Shown piece after piece: positions 1-6,273 of a DNA stretch of 6,522 nt. Each line of letters starts with the position of its first letter. Within the stretch, counting starts at the first letter, position 1. The stretch lies in NCBI GenBank assembly GCA_937898895.1, contig CALDKL010000292.1, positions 1 to 6,522 of the forward strand, read 5' to 3'. The stretch is from an uncultured Verrucomicrobiae bacterium (lineage in GTDB: Bacteria; Verrucomicrobiota; Verrucomicrobiia; Verrucomicrobiales; DEV007). The position numbers and the translations under genes are program-made. The notes beneath the pieces are model-generated. The model saw only the letters and a list, made by a program, of their open reading frames with translations, did not search any database and was not told the origin of the DNA.

Positions 1-121
1 AGATCTCCTTCGGGACTCGGATTCGCCAGCGTCGAGGCGTGCCGTCGGTCGAGGGCGGGTCGAGCCATTCGAAGCTCGCGGCGACGACGGGTTCCTGCAT
101 CATTTTGTCGAGTGGGTGCAT
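1..121 (-). CDS. Hypothetical protein, N-terminal 40 residues only (runs off the left edge)
   Basis: A minus-strand reading frame opens with ATG at 121 (protein start MHPLDKMMQEP) and is still open at base 1. An in-frame TGA lies 15 nt upstream of that ATG, so the start must lie at or after 121. Two further in-frame ATG codons at 103 and 100 are alternative starts. Most codons end in G or C, as in the confirmed genes, and the residue mix is ordinary, unlike the Arg/Ser-rich readings of the opposite strand. The fragment carries no signal peptide, membrane segment or motif I recognise, so I assign no function. It lies in the same direction as the efflux/glycosyltransferase operon but 417 nt beyond it, so it probably has its own promoter. 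There is no clear Shine-Dalgarno sequence, as for the other genes here. The call rests only on frame openness, start and codon bias over a short stretch. Confidence 0.5.
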   Translation of the reverse strand, partial: MHPLDKMMQEPVVAASFEWLDPPSTDGTPRRWRIRVPKEI

Positions 122-314
122 GGCCCGCGCGGAGAGTCAACCGGGGTAGCGGGCCGGGAGGAGCCTGCGTGCCAGAGGCGGCTAGATATTCCTTCCCAGG
201 ACGCGGAATTTGCTCTAATTGTGGTTCGGAAGCGGTCGGAATCCGATCCTCGGTCCCTTCCATCGGGCTTTCCCTTGGGAATTTTCAGGAGGTAACTGGC
301 TCAAAATCAGAGAT

Positions 315-343
315 TTGGCAGTTTTGGTATAAAACTGCACAAT
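315..343 (+). promoter_or_regulatory. Possible sigma70-type promoter on the plus strand
   Basis: TTGGCA at 315-320 matches the -35 consensus TTGACA in 5 of 6 positions. CACAAT at 338-343 matches the -10 consensus TATAAT in 4 of 6, and the spacer is exactly 17 nt. A transcript would start near 350. No plus-strand protein gene follows, so if it is active it would drive a short non-coding RNA ending at the hairpin near 405-440. Such matches are common by chance in A/T-rich intergenic DNA. Confidence 0.22.
318..338. repeat. Perfect 8-bp inverted repeat (possible operator or hairpin)
   Basis: Arms GCAGTTTT (318-325) and AAAACTGC (331-338) are exact reverse complements around the 5-nt loop GGTAT. 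With one bulged A the pairing extends by TTG (315-317) with CAA (340-342). The dyad fills the spacer of the plus-strand promoter-like pair, a place where a repressor or a MerR-type regulator could bind. As RNA it would be a weak, A/U-rich hairpin. The symmetry is directly visible; the role is inference. Confidence 0.5.
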
Positions 344-366
344 ATTCTCAGAAATGGCCGTCCGAG

Positions 367-380
367 GGTAGTTTACTACC
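367..380. repeat. 14-bp near-palindrome GGTAGTTTACTACC
   Basis: Arms GGTAGT and ACTACC are perfectly complementary around a 2-nt centre. It could be a dimeric-regulator site or the left part of a larger structure, because its right arm plus the following AAAAC (TACCAAAAC, 377-385) is also complementary to GTTTTGGTA at 321-329. These two pairings cannot form together. Confidence 0.4.
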
Positions 381-404
381 AAAACACCCCGCACCCTCGC
401 TTTG

Positions 405-440
405 CACCCTGAACGCACCGCGCAAAGGGTGTCTTGTTTT
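405..440 (+). terminator. Terminator-like hairpin with T-rich tail (plus-strand orientation)
   Basis: CACCCT (405-410) pairs with AGGGTG (426-431) around a 15-nt loop and is followed directly by TCTTGTTTT (432-440), seven T in nine bases. An overlapping alternative stem pairs CTTTGC (400-405) with GCAAAG (422-427), and a second CACCCT copy (392-397) can also pair with 426-431. Read on the minus strand, the structure lies about 110 nt after the GT39 stop and is followed by GTTTT near 385-381, so it could instead serve as a weak terminator of the operon. The loop is long and the U-tract interrupted, so this is tentative. Confidence 0.3.
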
Positions 441-538
441 CGGAGAACGGGGTGCCTGCCGTGCCCGCCATCAGTGCAGGATCTCTGCCGAATCGGAGCA
501 GGAAACGACTGAAAACGAAGGAATGCCACACGCCGGCA

Positions 539-2053
539 TCACCTCACCTTCCAAAGCTTGAAATCACCGACCACGACGGGTTCCGTCGGGACGCCTTCGG
601 ATCCTTCCACCAGTTTTGAAATCCAGTTTGGAGCCATTTTCCTGCTTTGCACCAGCCAGACGCCTTCACCGGACGATTCGACGAGTGACGCGACTTCCTT
701 GTCCGTCTTGAAATGCTTGTCGGGCATTTGCCCCGGGGATTCCCGCACTTGGACCAGGCTTTCGGTGTTCACGTAGTAGACCGATTCTCCGGCGTAGAAT
801 TCCATCCCTGGTAGGAAGCGGTCGCAGATCCACGTTTTCCCGCCAAGTTGTCTTGAAGTCTCGACCACCTTCCTGGTGCTCGAATTGACTCCCAGGCTGG
901 CCTCGAATCTCGGGAGCAACATGACGACCGCCACAACAAAGACCGCCCCGAGCACAAGGAGCCTTCCTTCCAGGCCCTTGGGCGAAAACCGTTTGTTTTT
1001 CAAGCAGCCGCCGATCCCGGCAGCGAGCCAAGGCGCACCGGTCACGGTGTAGGTGATCAGCTTCGAAGAAATGAAGGAAAACACCGTCAGGACGAGGAGG
1101 GCCACGATGAATTCAAACGGGATGGATCGAAGCCGCTCCTTCCAGCTCCGCGATTGTTTGAAATCCGGGGAGGCGAGAATTCCCCGGATTGCAAGCGGCC
1201 ACCATGGCAGCCACAACACGGCTGCGGTGACAAAGTGGAAACCTGGAAAGCCGGACCTGCCATCGACATGTCCAAGAACGCGCCCCGCCAGTTCTCGATG
1301 AAAAAAGAAGCCGTTCAATTCCCCGTGGCGCACCATCATCAGAACATACCACGGCGATCCCAGGATCAGAATCGTGAGGAAGAGGCGGAACGGACGCAAC
1401 CTCGCCAAAAGGTCTTGTCTACCCGAGAGATGCAGGGCCACGGTGAGCGCGAAGAGCGGCACGAGGCAGGCCGTCGCCTTGTCCCACCAGGCGAGACTCC
1501 ACAGGATCGCACCGGCGCACCACCAACAGAATCGAGAACCGGAGACTCCCCCGAGACAACAACCCGCACCCAGAGTGCACAGCCCGCACAGAAGCATGTC
1601 TGGAGAAAGCAGGCGTGCGAGAGCCCAACACTGGAGCGTCGTGGCGAAAACCAGCACGCCCCACCAGGCAGCCTTTTCTCCATGAAGTCGAAATGCGAGC
1701 AGGGCGACTCCGGCGAGCCCGAGAAAGCTCCCGACGACTGACGGTAACCGGGCGGCAAATTCATTCACCCCGAATACGGCGATGGAGGCTCCCGTCATCC
1801 AATAGATCAACGGAGGTTTGTCGAAGTGAGAGACATCGCTCAGGGTTGGTTCGAGCCGGTCATGTTCCGGTTCGAGAAACTCAAGTGCCATGTTGGCATA
1901 GCGTCCCTCATCCGGCTCAAAGAGCCCGTGCCGTCCCAATCCCCACAAATTGAGGAACAGGACGTAGATGATGAGCGCGATCCACCGCAGCCGTCCCGGA
2001 TTGTCGGAGAAGATTCGCGGCCAGTTTGGAGGCGGGTACGCTTCGACGTTCAT
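539..2053 (-). CDS. GT39/ArnT-like membrane glycosyltransferase (PMT family)
   Basis: This 504-residue integral membrane protein matches the GT-C family that includes protein O-mannosyltransferases and ArnT, which move a sugar from a polyprenyl-phosphate donor to lipid A, protein or another acceptor on the periplasmic side. A first membrane helix (about 23-39) is followed by the hallmark loop motif LFEPDEGRYA, with the acidic pair D48/E49, and then by FDKPPLIYWM (78-86), typical of the ArnT/PMT group. WWDKATACLVP (189-199) and the PFRLFL...PWYVLM and FVTAAVLWLPWW segments follow, with about ten helices up to residue 381. A soluble C-terminal part of about 120 residues completes it, as in ArnT-like proteins. 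Eight cysteines lie between residues 142 and 196, which is unusual. ATG at 2053 overlaps the restored PAP2 stop as ATGA, suggesting translational coupling; no Shine-Dalgarno is visible. Acceptor and sugar cannot be told from sequence. Confidence 0.9.
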   Translation of the reverse strand: MNVEAYPPPNWPRIFSDNPGRLRWIALIIYVLFLNLWGLGRHGLFEPDEGRYANMALEFLEPEHDRLEPTLSDVSHFDKPPLIYWMTGASIAVFGVNEFAARLPSVVGSFLGLAGVALLAFRLHGEKAAWWGVLVFATTLQCWALARLLSPDMLLCGLCTLGAGCCLGGVSGSRFCWWCAGAILWSLAWWDKATACLVPLFALTVALHLSGRQDLLARLRPFRLFLTILILGSPWYVLMMVRHGELNGFFFHRELAGRVLGHVDGRSGFPGFHFVTAAVLWLPWWPLAIRGILASPDFKQSRSWKERLRSIPFEFIVALLVLTVFSFISSKLITYTVTGAPWLAAGIGGCLKNKRFSPKGLEGRLLVLGAVFVVAVVMLLPRFEASLGVNSSTRKVVETSRQLGGKTWICDRFLPGMEFYAGESVYYVNTESLVQVRESPGQMPDKHFKTDKEVASLVESSGEGVWLVQSRKMAPNWISKLVEGSEGVPTEPVVVGDFKLWKVR

Positions 2054-2698
2054 AAGGTCGGTTCGCGTGCGGATTCCTCACGGTTGGGCTTTGCGAGCAA
2101 TCGAAAGATCAGGTCGGCAAAGCGGTGCGCCGCAAAACCGGAGAAGATGCCGATCAGGACCGACGGAGGGATGTCGCTCGGCCAGTGCGCTCCGCAGTAG
2201 ATCCGCGACCAAGCCACGGCAATTCCAACGAGGCCGAGGAAGAACCCCTCCCCACCTCCGGAACCGAAAAGCCACGGTCGCGAACATGAAGAAGTTGATA
2301 ACATGGCTCGAGGGAAAGGAATTTCCGTGACGGACCGGGTCCTTTGATGGTTCGCTGACAACCACGACGGGGGGCTCGAAGACATGAAAGAGCTTCGGTT
2401 CTCCCGGGGAAAGGCTGCGCACGACCGCTCCCGCTCGGATGTCGCGTGGGCGTGGGCGACTGAAGGCGTGTTTGAGGGCATGAGAGAGGATCACATCGCC
2501 GAGGAGCAACCCGATCACGACGGACAGAAGGAAAAGGCGTCCGGATCTCCCTCCGAGGATCAGCGCCCAGACGGCTCCGGCAAACATGAAGGGCTTCCAG
2601 ACATCGAGGGACGAGATCAACGGCATGAAGTGATCGAGAAACGGCGATGTCCACGATCGGTTGATCAGGTCGAAGAGAACGGAGTCCGCGCTTGACAT
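2050..2698 (-). CDS. PAP2-family phosphatase, interrupted by a one-base frameshift
   Basis: This is a membrane phosphatase of the PAP2 superfamily, whose members remove phosphate from polyprenyl-pyrophosphate, phosphatidate or lipid A in the membrane. From ATG at 2698 the frame gives the first two catalytic motifs: KHAFSRPRP (residues 76-84, K-x6-RP) and SFPSSH (127-132, the PSGH motif with S for G). The third motif, SRIYCGAHWPSD (SR-x5-H-x3-D), lies in the next frame (2208-2173). The join falls in the G-rich run TGGGGAGGGGTT (2254-2243). Skipping one G gives an uninterrupted protein of about 215 residues, a normal size, ending in TGA at 2052-2050. As read, the unshifted frame stops at 2078 after 206 residues and lacks motif 3, so it would be inactive. 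Either the base run is a sequencing error or the gene is a recent pseudogene. The operon neighbours suggest a polyprenyl-phosphate recycling or lipid dephosphorylation role. Confidence 0.85.
2245..2253 (-). other. Frameshift site: G-run GGGGAGGGG within the PAP2 gene
   Basis: Upstream codons end ...TGG GGA GGG in the initial frame. The downstream frame that encodes the third PAP2 motif begins TTC at 2244, so exactly one base is surplus in this run (equivalently two are missing). G-runs like this are classic spots for both sequencing indels and replication slippage. I see no downstream stem-loop obvious enough to argue for programmed frameshifting. Confidence 0.8.
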
Positions 2699-2731
2699 GG
2701 ATTCGAGTGGGTGTCCCCGGCAGAGGCGCGG

Positions 2732-3169
2732 TCATTTGCCGCCGGCGAGAACGAGAAGCCCGGCGGTAACAAGGACCGCCCCGCCCGCAAGCCGCCAAGT
2801 AAAAGGTTCCCCGAGGACCATCACCGAAAGGACGAGGGTCACGAGGATGCTTCCCTTGTCCACGAGGGAGACGTAGGAAACGGTGCCCTCGTGCATCGCC
2901 CGGTAGTAGCAGATCCACGAGAGCGTGGTGGTGAGGGCGGAGAGCGCGAGCAGGGCGATAGCTTTCCAACCGGCCGCATGCAGGGTGGCGGCTGCCTTGC
3001 TGGTGTCTGTCAGCAGGAGCACACTAGCCATCGTGAAGACAAAGACGAATGCGGTGCGCACCGCGAGGCCGAGATCCGCCCCGATCGTTTTCAGCCCGGC
3101 TTTGGCAACGACGGCGGTCACTCCGGCAAAGATGGCGGCGGCGAAGGCGTAGAGTTTCCAGCGTTCCAT
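2732..3169 (-). CDS. Small single-domain EamA/DMT-family membrane protein
   Basis: This 145-residue, very hydrophobic protein has five predicted membrane segments (about 5-23, 33-53, 69-89, 97-118 and 126-142). It fits the short one-EamA-domain members of the drug/metabolite transporter superfamily, which are half the size of usual ten-helix EamA permeases and presumably work as dimers. Family-like features are LSWICYYRA (83-91), the DK pair (104-105) before helix 4, and VLGEPFTW (118-125) before helix 5. I chose the ATG at 3169 over an upstream in-frame TTG at 3181, because the protein then starts MERWKLY directly before helix 1. It begins 21 nt after the RND stop and ends 33 nt before the PAP2 start, so it is in the operon. 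The substrate is unknown. Since ArnE/ArnF, the lipid-linked aminoarabinose flippase, also belong to this superfamily, a flippase role beside the GT39 enzyme is possible but inferred from context only. Confidence 0.85.
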   Translation of the reverse strand: MERWKLYAFAAAIFAGVTAVVAKAGLKTIGADLGLAVRTAFVFVFTMASVLLLTDTSKAAATLHAAGWKAIALLALSALTTTLSWICYYRAMHEGTVSYVSLVDKGSILVTLVLSVMVLGEPFTWRLAGGAVLVTAGLLVLAGGK

Positions 3170-3190
3170 GTAGCGGGGCAAGGGTGGCTG

Positions 3191-6100
3191 TCAGGCTCTC
3201 CCGCCAAAGCGCGCGTAGAGAGACGGCAACAAAAAGAGGTTCAGCAGCGTGCTCGTGACGAGGCCTCCGAGGATGACGAGGGCCATGGGTCGCTCGATCT
3301 CATTCCCGGGGACGTCGCCCTTAAGGACAAGCGGGAGCAGGGCGAGCGCGGCGGTCGCTGCGGTCATGAGGATGGGGATGAGGCGCTCCTCGCTGCCGCG
3401 CAGGACGAGGTCGAGACCGAAGGGTGTCTGCTCCTCGACCTGAAGGTGTCGATAATGGCTGACGAGGAGGATGCCGTTGCGCGCCGCGATGCCGAGGACG
3501 GTGACAAATCCGACGAGCGAACCGAGCGAGAGAATCCCTCCGCCAAGCCAGGCGGCCAAAACCCCGCCGATGAGGGCGAAGGGCAGGGTCAGGGCAATGA
3601 GGAGGACGAGGCGCGGCGATTGGAAGTCGGCGAGGAGCAGGGCGAGGATGCCCGCCAGCGAGGCAAGGGCAAGCCAGCCAAGGCGGCTTTGGGCGGCCTG
3701 GCGTTCGGCCCACTCTCCGAGGATTTCAGGATGGTAGCCGCTCGCGAACGGGATCTTGCCGATACGCTCCTCGATCTCGCGCGCGACGTCACCGAGGGCA
3801 CGTCCGCTGACGTTGCAGGTGACGTCGATGCGGCGCGAGGCACCCTCGCGTTTGATCGCATTCGGCGTGGGCACGATGGCGAGGTCGGCAACATCGGCGA
3901 GACGGACATGACCGCCGCTGGGAGTTTCTATCAGCAGTTCGCGCAGGGTGGTGTAGTCGGCTCGCACCGAGGGCACGCTCCAGACGGTGACGTCGTGGAC
4001 CCGCTGGTCCTGAAAGACTTCGCCGACCTTGCGTCCACTGATGAGCGTGGTGACGGCCTGGCGCACCTGCCCGGCGGTGAGACCGTGGAGGGCGGCATTC
4101 TCGGGCCGGAGTTTGACGGTGATCTGGGGCACCTGCACTTGCGGCTCGACTTTCAGGGCACTGACCCCGGCAATGTCCTTGAGAGCATCGCCCACTTCGG
4201 TCGCGTGGGTTCGGAGCTGTTCGAGGTCGGGTCCGAAGATGCGGACGACGACGCTGGCACTGGCTCCGGTGAGCACTTCCTTGATGCGTTCGCGCAAGAA
4301 GGTGAGGAGATCGCGGGTGAGTCCGGGATAACCATCGACGACCGCCTGCACTTTTTGGATCGTTTCGTCGTAGGGTGCCTCGGGATCGAGGCTGAGCCAG
4401 AGTTCCGTGAAGTCCGGCCCGACGACCTCGTCGGCGACTTCGGCCCGGCCGATGTGGGCTCCCTGGTTGCGCACGCCGGGCACCTTGAGGAGATCCGTGG
4501 CGGGGGCAATGGTGATACGCTTGCTCGCCTCGACGCTGGTGTTTGGTTTCTCCAGCCAGTGCATGAGGAAATCGCGCTCCTTGAAACTCGGCAGGAATTC
4601 CTCCTTCAATTGCGTCTTCCAGATCCAGCCGGTGCCGAGGAAGGCGAGCACGAGGAAGATCATGGCAGCCCAAGGGCGTCGAGCGAAGACCGGCAGGACG
4701 CCGCGATAGGCGGCCTTCATCCCGCGCGAGAGCAGCGCGTCGCGATGTACGCCGGGTTTGACCTTGAGGAGGATGAGGCTCAGGGCGGGTGTCAATGTCA
4801 GGGCCACCGCGAGTGAGGCGGTGATGGCGAGGATGTAGGAGAGCGCGAGTGGCCGGAAGAAGGTGCCGGCAAGACCGGGCAGAAAAAACACGGGCACAAA
4901 GACCAGCACGATGATGACGCTGGCATAGACGACGGCGCTGCGAACCTCGATCGAGGCGTCGAGGACGACTTTGATCTTCGACCGCGGATTGGGGAGCAAG
5001 GCATTCTGCCGCAAACGACGCAGGATGTTCTCCACGTCGATGATGGCGTCGTCGACCACTTCCCCGAGGGCGATGATGAGCCCGGCGAGGATCATCGTGT
5101 TGATCGTTTCGCCGCGCCAGCGCAGCAGGAGCAGGGCGATGGCGAGGGAAAGCGGGATCGCGGTGATGCTGATGACCGTGGTCCGCCAGTCGCCGAGGAA
5201 GAGGGCGAGCACGACGACGACGAGGAGGCATCCGAGCCAGAGCGCCTCGGTGAGATGGTCGATGGAGAGCTGGATGAAGGTCGCGGGGCGGAAAATGGTG
5301 CTGTCGATCGTGACGCCGGGCAGACCGGGCTTCAATTCCTCTAGCACCTTCTCGACTCCGGTCGTGACATCGAGGGTGTTTCCCCAGGGCTGCTTTTCGA
5401 CGATGAGGAGGATGCCGTCACCGTCATCGATGACCGCGTCGCCGATCAGGGCGGGATGGCCGATCTTGACCTCCGCGACATCGCCGAGGCGGATGGGGGC
5501 ACCGTTGCGGAACTCGACCACGGTGCGGGCGAGGTCCTCCGGCGTGGCGATGAGGGAGAGCTGGTTGACGGGGAGACGCAGGTTCGGCGTATCGATGAAC
5601 CCCCCCGCGCTGATGACGGCGGCATCGCCGGCCGCTTTCGTGATGGCATCGAGGGTGATGCCCGCGGCGCGAAGTTTCTGGGGATCGACGAGCACCTGGA
5701 ATTGCTTGTCCCGCTGACCCCAGATGGCCACGTTGGCGACGCCCGACACGGACATGAGGCGGGGTCGCATCGTCCAGAGGGCGATCTCGCTGAGCTCCAT
5801 CTGGTCGAGCGTGTCCGAGCGGAGACCGACTTTCAAAACCCGGCTCAACGAGGAATAGGGAGCCATCAGCACGGGCGGCTTGACCACGGCGGGGAGGCGG
5901 TTTTGTGCAAGGTTGAGGCGCTCCTGCACGAGTTGCCGCGCCTGGAGAATGTCGGTTCCCGTCTTGAAAATCATCACGACGGAGGAGAGGCCGAGGACGG
6001 ATTTGGAACGGATCGTCTTGAGGAAGGGCAGGCCGTTGAGCGAATTCTCCAGGGGCACGGTGACGAGCGCATCGACCTCCTCGGTGGAAAGGCCGGGCGC

Positions 6101-6256
6101 CTCCGTCTGCACCTCGACGAGGGGCGGCGCGAACTCCGGGAAGACATCCAGAGGCGCGTTTTTGGTCGCATTGACGCCGACGACGAGCAGCGCGATTGCC
6201 GCCGCGACGACGAGCACGCGCATGTTCAGCGCCCAGGAGACAATGGAGTTCAGCAT
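3191..6256 (-). CDS. CusA/CzcA-family RND efflux permease (heavy-metal type)
   Basis: This 1021-residue inner-membrane proton antiporter is the pump of a tripartite efflux complex that exports substrate from periplasm or cytoplasm through an outer-membrane channel. The layout is complete: helix 1 (12-29), periplasmic domain one (30-335) opening with APLDVFPEFAPPLVEVQTEA, helices 2-7 (about 339-547), periplasmic domain two (548-858) and helices 8-12 (860-1012). DVFPEF and the length near 1040 place it with heavy-metal (HME) rather than drug (HAE) pumps. Helix 4 carries GEVVDDAIIDVENILRRL (398-415), whose D402 and E409 align with the proton-relay acids of the family; E399, D403 and D407 are extra acids. 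The helix-10 region has GIAARNGILLVSHY. From my memory of CusA, its copper-binding methionine cluster is not evident, so Cu/Ag specificity is doubtful. It starts at ATG 6256, 17 nt after the adaptor stop, without a visible Shine-Dalgarno. Metal identity is undetermined. Confidence 0.93.
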   Translation of the reverse strand: MLNSIVSWALNMRVLVVAAAIALLVVGVNATKNAPLDVFPEFAPPLVEVQTEAPGLSTEEVDALVTVPLENSLNGLPFLKTIRSKSVLGLSSVVMIFKTGTDILQARQLVQERLNLAQNRLPAVVKPPVLMAPYSSLSRVLKVGLRSDTLDQMELSEIALWTMRPRLMSVSGVANVAIWGQRDKQFQVLVDPQKLRAAGITLDAITKAAGDAAVISAGGFIDTPNLRLPVNQLSLIATPEDLARTVVEFRNGAPIRLGDVAEVKIGHPALIGDAVIDDGDGILLIVEKQPWGNTLDVTTGVEKVLEELKPGLPGVTIDSTIFRPATFIQLSIDHLTEALWLGCLLVVVVLALFLGDWRTTVISITAIPLSLAIALLLLRWRGETINTMILAGLIIALGEVVDDAIIDVENILRRLRQNALLPNPRSKIKVVLDASIEVRSAVVYASVIIVLVFVPVFFLPGLAGTFFRPLALSYILAITASLAVALTLTPALSLILLKVKPGVHRDALLSRGMKAAYRGVLPVFARRPWAAMIFLVLAFLGTGWIWKTQLKEEFLPSFKERDFLMHWLEKPNTSVEASKRITIAPATDLLKVPGVRNQGAHIGRAEVADEVVGPDFTELWLSLDPEAPYDETIQKVQAVVDGYPGLTRDLLTFLRERIKEVLTGASASVVVRIFGPDLEQLRTHATEVGDALKDIAGVSALKVEPQVQVPQITVKLRPENAALHGLTAGQVRQAVTTLISGRKVGEVFQDQRVHDVTVWSVPSVRADYTTLRELLIETPSGGHVRLADVADLAIVPTPNAIKREGASRRIDVTCNVSGRALGDVAREIEERIGKIPFASGYHPEILGEWAERQAAQSRLGWLALASLAGILALLLADFQSPRLVLLIALTLPFALIGGVLAAWLGGGILSLGSLVGFVTVLGIAARNGILLVSHYRHLQVEEQTPFGLDLVLRGSEERLIPILMTAATAALALLPLVLKGDVPGNEIERPMALVILGGLVTSTLLNLFLLPSLYARFGGRA

Positions 6257-6273
6257 GAGGGGTGTCTTAGGGA

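Larger units (their letters stand above)
122..538. other. Intergenic region with several inverted repeats, no convincing protein gene
   Basis: This 417-nt gap separates the end of the GT39 gene from the start of the partial gene at the left edge. Its middle (about 300-385) is visibly more A/T-rich than the surrounding genes. It contains a perfect 8-bp inverted repeat (318-338), a 14-bp near-palindrome (367-380), a 9-bp long-range inverted pair (321-329 with 377-385), three short GCACC direct repeats (391, 404, 415) and a hairpin followed by a T-rich stretch (405-440). A small palindrome TCGGA-A-TCCGA lies at 236-246. Open frames exist on both strands here, but their composition is not protein-like and none resembles a known family. 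On the minus strand the region must hold the promoter of the partial left-edge gene and the end of the operon transcript. I could not pick out a minus-strand promoter with confidence. Confidence 0.6.

Noticed and set aside
1..6. AGATCT (a BglII site) exactly at the left edge
   Set aside because: It could reflect a cloning or fragment boundary, but a six-base match at an edge is weak and the right edge does not carry the same site.
287..293. A perfect AGGAGGT Shine-Dalgarno-like sequence on the plus strand
   Set aside because: No ATG or GTG lies at a usable distance downstream; the next ATG (354) opens only a five-codon frame.
215..529. A 104-residue minus-strand open frame just after the GT39 stop
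   Set aside because: It follows the operon closely, but its residue mix and codon third positions are not gene-like, it shows no motif, and it spans the inverted repeats.
112..561. A 149-residue plus-strand open frame across the intergenic region
   Set aside because: It has a Ser/Arg/Gly/Pro-rich composition without a domain, extends into the GT39 gene and has no supporting start signal.
2154..2969. A 271-residue minus-strand frame overlapping EamA and PAP2
   Set aside because: It is Arg/Pro/His-rich and out of frame with the membrane segments and catalytic motifs of both real genes; it is an off-frame reading.
2711..4816. A 701-residue open frame on the plus strand, opposite the EamA and RND genes
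   Set aside because: Its predicted protein is a Gly/Glu/Asp/Arg-rich run without any domain, as expected from the antisense of GC-rich, third-position-biased genes. The minus strand there encodes two recognisable membrane proteins.
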